Source of the DNA: CAYJRR01 sp964372275 [NCBI: uncultured bacterium]
GTDB taxonomy: Bacteria; CAYJRR01
Assembly (NCBI GenBank): GCA_964372275.1
Contig: CAYJRR010000004.1
Span: 4,965-68,964, forward strand
Length of the DNA: 64,000 nucleotides
Reading direction: 5' to 3'
The position numbers were made by a program, and so were the translations under genes. Shown in pieces: positions 17,802 through 25,733 of the stretch (its first letter is position 1; the number at the start of each line of letters is the position of its first letter). The notes beneath the pieces were generated by a model that did no database searches, had not been told where the DNA came from, and saw only the letters and a list, made by a program, of their open reading frames with translations.

Positions 17802-20194
17802 TCTCGCCGTCGAGCCTGCTCGCCAGGCTCGCCGGCGAGGACCCGGCGAGCTTCGACACGGTGCGGGTCTCGCTCGCCAGTCCCGTTCCGGGCTGGCTCT
17901 GTCTCCTGCTCGCGTTGTTTCTCGCGGCGGCGCTCTGGATCTCCTTCCGCGCGTCGTCCGACCTTTCGGCGCGGCGGCGTTCGATCCTCGCGGGATTGAG
18001 GGTCGCCGGCGGCGCCGCCGTCCTCGCCCTCTTCCTACAGCCCGAGCTTCGGCTCCTGAAGACGGCGAAGATCCCGACGCGCGCGGTGGTGATGGTCGAC
18101 CTCTCGGCCTCGATGAGCGTCAAGGACGCGCCCGGCGAGGTCAGCCGCTGGACCTGGGCGCGCGACTACGCCGAGAAGCTGGCGGCGGCGCTCCGGCTCC
18201 GGGCGGTCGAGGTCACGGTGGAGACGGTCGCCTTCGACGAGGCGCCGCGACCGATGCCCCCCTCGGGCGAGTCGGCGAGCCTGGGGGCGGTGCCGGTGCC
18301 GAAGGTTCCGTGGGGACGCCGTACCGACGTGGGCGGGTCGCTCGCCGGCCTTCCGACGCGCCACCCCGGCGAGACGATCGCGGCGGTGGTCGTCGTATCC
18401 GACGGCGCCGACCACGGCTCATTGCAGCGCACACTGCGCGCGGAGCCGACCCCGGAGCCGATCGGGCTGCTTGGCGGGGCGAAGGTCTACACGGCGCAGG
18501 CGGGGGACCCGGCTCTGTTCCGCGACGTCGGCGTCGGCGACCTCCGGGTCGACGACTTCGGCTTCGTCCACAACCCGGTCAAGGTCGAGGCGGAGATCGA
18601 CGTCGTCGGCTACGACGGAAAGCGCGTTCCGGTGACGATCTCCTCCGACCAGGGGGTGATCACCACCAAGACGGTCGTCGCCCGCGGCGGCAACCACCGC
18701 GAGAAGGTCGAGTTCGAGGTCACGCCGCGGCGCACCGGCACCTTCGTCTACACCGTCGCGACCAGCCGCTACGCCGACGAGTCGGTCGAGGGGAACAACA
18801 GCCGCCCGTTCGCCATCAAGGTGATCCGCGACAAGACGCGCGTGCTGCACATCGCGGGGATGCCGTCGTGGGACGAGAAGTTCCTGCGGCAGCTGCTGAA
18901 GAACGACCCGAACGTCGATCTGGTCTCGTTCTTCATCCTGCGCACCCCCTACGACGTCAGCCAGTACCCCACCGAGGCCTACTCGCTGATCCCCTTCCCC
19001 ACCGACGAGCTGTTCAACGAGCGGCTGTCCACCTTCGACCTCGTCGTCTTCCAGAACTTCACCTACCGGAACTACTTCGGCTACAACCAGAACCTCTACC
19101 TCTCGGCGCTGCGCGACTTCACCCGCAAAGGGGGCGGATTCGTGATGGTCGGCGGGGAGAACTCCTTCGGCGCCGGCCAATACGCGGGGACGCCGATCGA
19201 AGAGGTGCTCCCGGTCGACGTGCGCGGAGGAGCCGGGACCGGAGAAGGCTCGACCGATCCGTCGAGCTATCAGATGGCCCTCACCGAGGCGGGGAAGGTC
19301 CATCCGATCACCACGCTCGACTTCGACGCCGAGGCGAACGCCAAGCTGTGGGGCTCGTTGCCGCCGCTGCTCGGGTTCCACACCGACCTCGCGCCGAAGC
19401 CGGACGCCACCGTCCTCGGCGTGGTGCCGGGGCGGCGCTCGCCCGGCGGAGGGCCGCTGCCGGCGCTCGTCGTCCGGCGCGTCGGCGAAGGACGGTCGAT
19501 GGCGCTCAACACCGACACCACCTGGCGCTGGAACTTCTCCAACGTCGGCGCCGGCGGCACCGCCGCCCCGTATCTGAAGTTCTGGCAGAACGCGATCCGC
19601 TGGCTGATCAAGGATCCCGACCTGAAGCAGGTGCGGGTGCTGCTCGACAAGGACAACTACTTCGCCGGCGAAGTCGTGCACGCCAAGGTGGTGGCGGTCG
19701 GCAGCGGCTACCAGCCGCTCAAAGGGGCGAAGGTCGAGGTGCGGGTGAGCGCCGAGGCCGCGTCCGGCGCCGAGGGGGCGGAGTCCGAGCTTCCGCCGGT
19801 GCCGCCGGGACTGACCGGCGACTCGGGCGAGTACCGCTTCGAGCTCCGTCCCGGCGGACGCGGCATCTACCGCGTCCAGGCCGAGGTGCAGCTCCCGGAT
19901 CGGGTCGTGGAGCGCGACGAGGCGATCTTCGCGTTCGAGACCGAGGATCCGGAGCTGGAGCGCGCCTTCGTCGATCCCGCTTTCCTGAACGACCTGGCGC
20001 AACGCGGCGGCGGCAAGGTCCTCCCCCTCGATCCCAAGGCCGCCGCGGCCCAGATCGTCCTCCCGCCGACGCCGCCGGTGCGGATCGTCGGCGAGCGGCG
20101 CTTGGGCCTGTGGGATCGGCCGTTCGTGCTGCTGCTGGTGTTGGGAATCGTGGCCACCGAGTGGGGCCTGCGCCGCCGGTGGGGACTGCTGTAG
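17798..20194 (+). CDS. VWA and glutamine-amidotransferase-like membrane protein
   Basis: This 798-residue protein has an N-terminal membrane region with two helices (WLCLLLALFLAAALWISF and AGGAAVLALFLQPEL). A VWA domain with VDLSASMS and the associated TDVGGSL and VVSDGADHG follows. Next is a GATase1-like domain with a nucleophile-elbow-like GGENSFGAG, where Cys is replaced by Ser/Asn, so it is probably not a functional amidotransferase. Beta-sandwich segments and one C-terminal helix (FVLLLVLGIVATEWGL) complete it. Such proteins close the MoxR/BatA/DUF4159 clusters of many bacteria. A scaffold or sensor role in the envelope is inferred. The stop TAG shares its G with the next GTG. Confidence 0.85.
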   Translation: MISPSSLLARLAGEDPASFDTVRVSLASPVPGWLCLLLALFLAAALWISFRASSDLSARRRSILAGLRVAGGAAVLALFLQPELRLLKTAKIPTRAVVMVDLSASMSVKDAPGEVSRWTWARDYAEKLAAALRLRAVEVTVETVAFDEAPRPMPPSGESASLGAVPVPKVPWGRRTDVGGSLAGLPTRHPGETIAAVVVVSDGADHGSLQRTLRAEPTPEPIGLLGGAKVYTAQAGDPALFRDVGVGDLRVDDFGFVHNPVKVEAEIDVVGYDGKRVPVTISSDQGVITTKTVVARGGNHREKVEFEVTPRRTGTFVYTVATSRYADESVEGNNSRPFAIKVIRDKTRVLHIAGMPSWDEKFLRQLLKNDPNVDLVSFFILRTPYDVSQYPTEAYSLIPFPTDELFNERLSTFDLVVFQNFTYRNYFGYNQNLYLSALRDFTRKGGGFVMVGGENSFGAGQYAGTPIEEVLPVDVRGGAGTGEGSTDPSSYQMALTEAGKVHPITTLDFDAEANAKLWGSLPPLLGFHTDLAPKPDATVLGVVPGRRSPGGGPLPALVVRRVGEGRSMALNTDTTWRWNFSNVGAGGTAAPYLKFWQNAIRWLIKDPDLKQVRVLLDKDNYFAGEVVHAKVVAVGSGYQPLKGAKVEVRVSAEAASGAEGAESELPPVPPGLTGDSGEYRFELRPGGRGIYRVQAEVQLPDRVVERDEAIFAFETEDPELERAFVDPAFLNDLAQRGGGKVLPLDPKAAAAQIVLPPTPPVRIVGERRLGLWDRPFVLLLVLGIVATEWGLRRRWGLL

Positions 20195-21801
20195 TGCGCG
20201 GCGGCCGCGGAACGGCGGACCGGGCGCCGCGAACCGGCACGCGCGCGGCGCCCTTCCGATCGCCGGATCACGCCGCGCGCACGGGACGTTCCTACCGGGT
20301 CGCGGCGCGCCTCCTCCTCCTGCCGTCGGTGTTCGCACTCGCGTGCACGCGCGGATGCGGCCGGGCCGACCGTCCGGCGCCGAGCCGATCCGATCCGGCG
20401 ACCGCCACCGCGCCGGGCGCGCCGGCCGCCGCGCCGCCGGAGGCCCCCGCGGTCACGCCGGCCGGGCTCGGACTGGTCGATCCGTTCGACGACGTGGCGA
20501 AGAGGGAGAAGACGGTGGTCGTGGCCGCCCGCGTCGCCGCCTGGAGTGCGGGGCTCGCGAACGACACGGTGACCGTCGCCGACGTCGAGCCGCTGCGCCT
20601 CCCCTCGGGGTTCGACCCTGCCTGGGAGGCCGAGCTCCGGGCGCCCTCCTTCGATCTCACCGTCTTTCCCGGATGGCGGCGGGTCGCCGTCCGGTCGACG
20701 GGCGGCCTCCTGGTGGAGGTGACGTCCGGGTCCGAGCGGCCCACGGCGAACCCGGTCTTCCGGCCCGGCCGCCGTCTTGCGTTCGCGGTCGAGCGGCAGC
20801 CGTCCTTCGTCAGCCGTGCCGTCTGGTCGGTGGTCTCGGTCGCCGACGAGTCCGTGATCCCGTCGATCCGGTCCGGGTCGCCGACGCCGGCCGTTTCGGC
20901 GGGCGTGATGGCCCGCCCGGCGGAGCCCGTCTTCGAGGATCTGCTGGCGGCGGTCGCCACGCAGCCGGATCCGACGGCCGTCGTCGTCGGGCGGGTCGAC
21001 GGCCACGTCGCCGTCGTCGACATGCGCGACCGGACCCCCGGCGACATGCTCAAGATCTCGCTCACCGAAACGCTCCGGATTCCGGAGAGCCTCGAACCGC
21101 ACCGTACGGCGCTGATGGGGACGGCGACGTTCATGTTCTTCCGGAGGGGCGTCACGGCGGTCGACGCCGGCGGGGGGATCGCCTACCGCGTCCCCGCGGA
21201 GGGGCCCGCGAAGTCGGCCCTCTTCGAGCCCGGACGGGAGTGGGTCTTCGCCGTGAAGCGGACGCCGGGGACCCACCTGTGCGGCGAGTCGTTCTGCGAG
21301 TGGGGGATCGTGGCCGTGGCCGATCGGTCGACGCTGCCGGCGATCCGCGACGCCATCGACCGGGACCGGGCGGCGACCGACGCGGCGACCGTCGAACTGG
21401 AGGCGGTCCGCACGCGCCTGTTGGCCGCGCTCGCGCGGCGCGACGCCAAGACGATCGCGGAGATCGAAGGGTTCGCGCGGTCGAAGTACGTCGGCGAGTG
21501 CGACGCGTACGGGGAGTACCCGCCGTACGAATCGCACTTCCGCCTCGACGATCCGGAAAGCCCGTTCTGGACCGACCTTCCGGCGGTGCTCCGCGGGACC
21601 CGGCCGACGTCCGAGCGAAGCACGCCGCGGTACGACGGCGTCCGCGGTCGCGAACCGGAGCTGCAGGCGGTCTTCGCGAGCGAGACCGGGACCGCGTGGT
21701 TCACGTTCGACGAGACCGTACGGACGTGGCGGCTGTCCGACCTCCACCTGCGCCAGCTCCCGCCGCGCGAAGCGGCGATGCCGAGCTGCGAAGGCCACTA
21801 G
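20194..21801 (+). CDS. Hypothetical lipoprotein at end of MoxR operon
   Basis: This is a 535-residue frame from the GTG that overlaps the upstream TAG. After about 40 basic residues comes a hydrophobic stretch ending in a lipobox (LLLLPSVFALAC). A Pro/Ala-rich linker and a long beta-rich region follow, with repeated FxPGR/VFAVxR patterns that suggest a propeller-like fold. I recognise no family. The unusually long pre-signal region suggests the real start could be internal, but no good alternative codon is visible. One-base overlap with the VWA gene indicates co-transcription with the operon. Confidence 0.7.
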   Translation: MRGGRGTADRAPRTGTRAAPFRSPDHAARTGRSYRVAARLLLLPSVFALACTRGCGRADRPAPSRSDPATATAPGAPAAAPPEAPAVTPAGLGLVDPFDDVAKREKTVVVAARVAAWSAGLANDTVTVADVEPLRLPSGFDPAWEAELRAPSFDLTVFPGWRRVAVRSTGGLLVEVTSGSERPTANPVFRPGRRLAFAVERQPSFVSRAVWSVVSVADESVIPSIRSGSPTPAVSAGVMARPAEPVFEDLLAAVATQPDPTAVVVGRVDGHVAVVDMRDRTPGDMLKISLTETLRIPESLEPHRTALMGTATFMFFRRGVTAVDAGGGIAYRVPAEGPAKSALFEPGREWVFAVKRTPGTHLCGESFCEWGIVAVADRSTLPAIRDAIDRDRAATDAATVELEAVRTRLLAALARRDAKTIAEIEGFARSKYVGECDAYGEYPPYESHFRLDDPESPFWTDLPAVLRGTRPTSERSTPRYDGVRGREPELQAVFASETGTAWFTFDETVRTWRLSDLHLRQLPPREAAMPSCEGH

Positions 21802-21989
21802 CTTCGACCTAGACGCAGTGCGCCAAAAGTCGTACGGCCAGGCTGTCACACCGACCGAAACGGCGGCGGCGGATGACTCTTCGTTCATCGAAATCCGGCC
21901 CCGTCCCGATCGCTTGCGCGGCCGCACCGGGTGCGGCGTTCGTGGCGCGCTCCTTGCTCACTTGGGCTGTCTTCCGGGGGAGGCGCTCG

Positions 21990-22559
21990 ATGGTGCGTGT
22001 GCGTTGGTTGCCGTTGTTTGCACTCGTGGTGGTGGCGGCGTTCGCGTGTGAAGGGGTCGACACCGGCGCGGGCGCCATCGAATCGCCGACGCCCGCCGGG
22101 GACGACGACGACGACGCGATCGGCGATGACGACGACGACGACGGGTCGCCGCCGCCGACCAACACGCCGAACGCGACGCCGACGCCGGCCGGCGGTGGCG
22201 AGGAGATCGAGCCGAACGGAAACGAGACGCAAGCGACGTATCTCGGCGGCTCCGGATCGAAGTCGTTCAGCGGAACCTGCGCCGACGGGCTCGACGACGA
22301 CATCTTCAAGGTGGACGCCGGCGCCGGCACGCTCTCGGCGACGCTCACCTGGAACGAAGGGGCCGCCGGCGAGGACCTCGACCTCTACCTCTACGACTAC
22401 GACCTCTGGGTCTTCAACTGGGACGACGCCACGCCGCCCGGCGACAGTCCGATCGCGTTGCAGCTGGCGCTCGACCAGCCGTACGAGATCTACGTCGCCG
22501 TCGTCTGCTGGGGGCCCTCCCCGAACGTCCCCTACTCGGGTACGCTCGTCGTGCCTTGA
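21990..22559 (+). CDS. Small lipoprotein with acidic linker and PPC-like domain
   Basis: This 189-residue exported protein has an ATG at 21990 preceded by a strong ribosome site (GGGGGAGG, 6 nt spacing). The signal ends at Cys near residue 20 (VVAAFACEG). A linker of Asp runs (two blocks of 5-6 Asp) and Pro/Thr follows. A C-terminal domain begins EEIEPNGNETQATYLG and continues with DDDIFKVDAG and LDLYLYDYD, typical of bacterial pre-peptidase C-terminal (PPC) domains. Only the PPC-like module is present, with no peptidase. Its 3' end overlaps the TTG of the thioesterase gene. Confidence 0.75.
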   Translation: MVRVRWLPLFALVVVAAFACEGVDTGAGAIESPTPAGDDDDDAIGDDDDDDGSPPPTNTPNATPTPAGGGEEIEPNGNETQATYLGGSGSKSFSGTCADGLDDDIFKVDAGAGTLSATLTWNEGAAGEDLDLYLYDYDLWVFNWDDATPPGDSPIALQLALDQPYEIYVAVVCWGPSPNVPYSGTLVVP

Positions 22560-23029
22560 CGGCCCCGTTCGACGACAAGCCGGCGCTGCTTCGCCTCCTC
22601 AACCAGGCGATGGTCGAGGGGGTGCCGTACAACACGGCGCTGGGGCTGACGGTGATCGACGCCGCGCCGGCGGTGGCGACGACGATGCTGCCGTACCGGG
22701 CGGAACTGGTCGGCAATCCGGAGACGGGGGTGCTGCACGGCGGCGCGATCACCGGGATGATCGACGCCACCTGCGGCCTGGCGATCTTCCTGCGGCTGCC
22801 GCAGCCGACGCGGATCGCGACGCTCGACCTGCGCATCGACTACCTGAAGCCCGCCGCCGCGGGCCGCGACGTGCGCGCGCGCGCCGAATGCTACAAGCTG
22901 ACCCGGCGCGTCGCCTTCGTCCGCGCCGTCGCCTACCACGACGATCCGGCCGACCCGATCGCCTCCTCCGCCGGAACGTTCATGGTGTTCGACGAAGGAT
23001 CCTCGCCGATCGCGGAGGCGATGAAATGA
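22556..23029 (+). CDS. PaaI-type hotdog thioesterase
   Basis: This is a 157-residue hotdog-fold protein. The hallmark GVLHGGAITGMIDATCGLA (the GNPETGVLHGG region near residue 60) and the later RIATLDLRIDYLKPA strand match the PaaI/YbgC-like acyl-CoA thioesterase group. The likely reaction is hydrolysis of a short or aromatic acyl-CoA in the cytoplasm; the substrate is not predictable. The TTG start overlaps the upstream TGA. The 3' end overlaps a second thioesterase gene (ATGA), so the two are co-translated and may form a hetero-oligomer. Confidence 0.87.
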   Translation: MTAPFDDKPALLRLLNQAMVEGVPYNTALGLTVIDAAPAVATTMLPYRAELVGNPETGVLHGGAITGMIDATCGLAIFLRLPQPTRIATLDLRIDYLKPAAAGRDVRARAECYKLTRRVAFVRAVAYHDDPADPIASSAGTFMVFDEGSSPIAEAMK

Positions 23030-23556
23030 GCTCCGGCTCCGGCGGCCCTCCGACCTCGGGCGAGGAACGGGTCGACCTGACGGCGCTCGCGCGCAAGGCC
23101 CGCGAGAGCGGCGACTGGGGTCCGTTCGCCCGCGCCCTCCCCTTCGCCCGGTTTGCCGGTATCGAGGACGTCGTCCTCGACGAGCGAGCGGGTGGACCGC
23201 GCCGGTCGACGGCCATCCTTCGCTACGCGCCCCACGTCGTCGGCAATTCTCTGCTGCCGGCGCTCCACGGCGGTGCGGTCGGGGCGCTGCTCGAATGCGC
23301 GTCGATGTTCGAGCTCCTCCGCGCAGGCCACTCGGGTCAGTTCCCCAAGATCGTCAACATCACCATCCAGTACCTGCGATCGGCGCACGCCACCGACACC
23401 TTCGCCCGCGCCGAGATCACCCGGAAGGGTCGCCGCGTGGCCAACGTCCGCGCGGTGGCGTGGCAGGAGTCCCCCGAAAAGCCGGTCGCCACCTCCGACG
23501 CACAGTTCCTGCTGGCGGAAACGGTCACGGAACGAGATCGCCCGGCGCCGCGGTGA
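23026..23556 (+). CDS. Second PaaI-type hotdog thioesterase
   Basis: This 176-residue protein starts at the ATG overlapping the previous stop. It carries LLPALHGGAVGALLECASMFELL and FPKIVNITIQYLRSA, the same hotdog pattern as its neighbour, with an N-terminal helical extension of about 35 residues. Adjacent, overlapping paralogue-like thioesterase genes suggest one complex or duplicated specificity. The 3' end overlaps the convergent lipoprotein gene by 32 bp. Confidence 0.83.
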   Translation: MSSGSGGPPTSGEERVDLTALARKARESGDWGPFARALPFARFAGIEDVVLDERAGGPRRSTAILRYAPHVVGNSLLPALHGGAVGALLECASMFELLRAGHSGQFPKIVNITIQYLRSAHATDTFARAEITRKGRRVANVRAVAWQESPEKPVATSDAQFLLAETVTERDRPAPR

Positions 23557-24325
23557 GACAGACTTCGGGCTTGGAGAAGACGGCGACCAGCCGGTAGCGG
23601 CGGTTCGGCCCGCCCTGCCGGGTAGGATCGGCTACGCGCGCGTAGATCGGCGCGCGCGAACGGGTCGTCGTCCAGGCGCAGCGATGCTCGCTGCGGGCGA
23701 GCGGCCTTCCGTCGCCGGCGAACAGCTCCACGATCGGCGCGAAGTCGGAGGGGGGTTCGTTCCCTGGGGCGGTGCCCAGGAGATCGACGCGCACCACGAT
23801 CGTCTTGGCGGCGCCGGTGCCCGGCTGGATGCGGAACAGGTCGACGTCCCCCGGGGGATCGATCGCGGCGGCGTCGGGCTGCGCGATGGACTCGCTCGAC
23901 GACGGCGGCCTTCCGAGGTCGAAGACGGTCGACGGCGTCACCTCGAACGCCCACGGCGCCACCGCCAGCTCGTCTCCGCTCACCACCGCCAGGTCCTTGG
24001 GCCCCGTCCCGGCCGCGATCGAGACCAGCCCCTGCGCGATCAGCCGCGCGGACGACTCGACCGCGATCACCTGCAGCTCCTCGAACGCCGGCTGGTGGAG
24101 AAAGGTGCCGGCGTCGAAGTGCGTGCCCGACCCGGTTCCGACCACGGCGAACTGCAGCCGCTCGCCGCGCTCGACCCGCGCGCCGCCGGAGAGGGAGACG
24201 ACCTCGCGCACCACCGCCTGCGGCCCGGGCGTCGGCACCGGCCGCGCCCGGTCGGGGGAGGATCCGTCGCACGCGGCGACGCCGACGGTGAGCAGGAGTG
24301 ACCGGGGCCGGCGCCACGCGCGCAT
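23525..24325 (-). CDS. Hypothetical lipoprotein with PPC-like C-terminus
   Basis: This is a 266-residue exported protein. The ATG at 24325 gives MRAWRRPRSLLLTVGVAACDGSS with a clear lipobox Cys. The C-terminal half (PPGDVDLFRIQPGTGAAKTIVVRVD and DFAPIVELFAGDGRPLA) resembles PPC-like domains with a DVDxF motif. Function is unknown. A longer frame upstream is a shadow of the opposite-strand gene. It runs convergent to the thioesterase pair and divergent from the lipoprotein at 24443. Confidence 0.7.
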   Translation of the reverse strand: MRAWRRPRSLLLTVGVAACDGSSPDRARPVPTPGPQAVVREVVSLSGGARVERGERLQFAVVGTGSGTHFDAGTFLHQPAFEELQVIAVESSARLIAQGLVSIAAGTGPKDLAVVSGDELAVAPWAFEVTPSTVFDLGRPPSSSESIAQPDAAAIDPPGDVDLFRIQPGTGAAKTIVVRVDLLGTAPGNEPPSDFAPIVELFAGDGRPLARSEHRCAWTTTRSRAPIYARVADPTRQGGPNRRYRLVAVFSKPEVCLTAAPGDLVP

Positions 24326-24442
24326 CGGGCCGACCGTAGCACGGTGACGCCGGCGCGATCCGCCCGGCGCGCCCTGGACCGCGGGCGCTCTTCGGACGAT
24401 ACTTCGCCGTTCCGGCGGGGCACGTTCGCCGGCGGAGGAACG

Positions 24443-25723
24443 ATGCGTCTCGCAACCACCACCCTGCTCGCGCTTTCGCTGTCGGCGGCGGCGTGCGACG
24501 GGGGGAGCGACCGCCCGAGCAAGGGGAAGGTGACGGTGCGCGTCCTGGAAGACGGGATCGGACTCGCCGGCGTCGACGTCGTCTTCCACGGAAAGGACGG
24601 GGAGGTGCTCGCCTACCTGGCGACCGGTTCCGACGGCACCGCCTCCTATGCCGACACGCCGCGCGGGGGGATCGTGACCGTCGCACGCGACGACGAGGGC
24701 GGGGACTGGGATCTGGACAGCGTCGGCGGGGTCGAGCCCGGAGACGAGATCGTCTTCTCGAGCGGCGGTGCCGACGAGGACGTGGTCGTGTCGACGCTCG
24801 AGGTCACGATTTCGCCGTTCGCTGGCGCCGCGCGGTACGACCTCCTCGCCGGATGCACCGACGTCGGGATCGTCGGCACCTCCGGCGAGATGGAGATCCG
24901 CGCGCCGTGCGTCGACCAGGAGACGATCGACCTCGTCGCGCTCGCCTACGACGACGACGACGCGGTTCTCGCCCACGCCGTCGTCCGTGACCACCCGGTG
25001 GCGACGACGTCGGTCGGGATCGACGACTGGAGCACCGACACCACGACCGTCGGTTACGCCGTGGAGGAGATCGACGGCGACGTCTTCACCGGCTTCGGAA
25101 CGATCTCGTTGGTCGACGCCGGAGGTGAATACCGGGTCTACGAGGACGAGGCCGCGCCGGTCGGCGACCGGATCGAGTTCTCCGGGCCGATGATCGCCGG
25201 GTTCGGCGCGTCGGCCGTCCGGTCGATCGCGATCGCCGCCGGAACGGAGGACTCGCTCTCGGGCTACGCGGTGGTCGCGGAGGGGCTGGATCTGCCGCTT
25301 CCCGCCTCCGACGCGCTTCCGTACTCGGAGTTCCTGCCGATTCTGCAAGGCCTCACCGTCGACACTTCGCAGTCACCGGTGCGACCCACCCTTGCCTGGA
25401 CCGACGTTTCGCTCGGCGGCGCCGACGCGTTGACGGCGATCGCCGAGTGGGACGAAGGGGAGACGCGCACGTCGTGGGCCTTCACCGCCCCTCCGTCGAG
25501 CGGATCGGACGGGCGCCTGCGGTTCCCCCAGCTTCCTCCGGAGCTCCTGTTCGCCGTTCCGACCGGCATCGCGATCGTGCCGGCGATCACCCTGATCGAC
25601 GTCTCCGTCTACGGCGGCTTCCAGGACCTGAAGGACGCCGCGTACGCCGGAGAAGAGACCGATTTCGGCGAGATCATCCCGGTTGGGGAACGGTTCCGGA
25701 TCTCGGTCACGGGCGACCTCTAG
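24443..25723 (+). CDS. Lipoprotein with carboxypeptidase-regulatory-like domain
   Basis: This 426-residue protein has an ATG behind a GGAGGAA ribosome site. The signal peptide ends in LSAAACDGG (lipobox). The first domain (KVTVRVLEDGIGLAGVDVVFHGKDGEVLAYLATGSDGTASY) resembles a CarboxypepD_reg/Ig-like fold. The remainder is acidic and beta-rich with no recognised family. It is followed after 10 bp by a second large lipoprotein gene and then kdd, so it probably heads a four-gene operon. Confidence 0.72.
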   Translation: MRLATTTLLALSLSAAACDGGSDRPSKGKVTVRVLEDGIGLAGVDVVFHGKDGEVLAYLATGSDGTASYADTPRGGIVTVARDDEGGDWDLDSVGGVEPGDEIVFSSGGADEDVVVSTLEVTISPFAGAARYDLLAGCTDVGIVGTSGEMEIRAPCVDQETIDLVALAYDDDDAVLAHAVVRDHPVATTSVGIDDWSTDTTTVGYAVEEIDGDVFTGFGTISLVDAGGEYRVYEDEAAPVGDRIEFSGPMIAGFGASAVRSIAIAAGTEDSLSGYAVVAEGLDLPLPASDALPYSEFLPILQGLTVDTSQSPVRPTLAWTDVSLGGADALTAIAEWDEGETRTSWAFTAPPSSGSDGRLRFPQLPPELLFAVPTGIAIVPAITLIDVSVYGGFQDLKDAAYAGEETDFGEIIPVGERFRISVTGDL

Positions 25724-25733
25724 GGCTCGCCGG

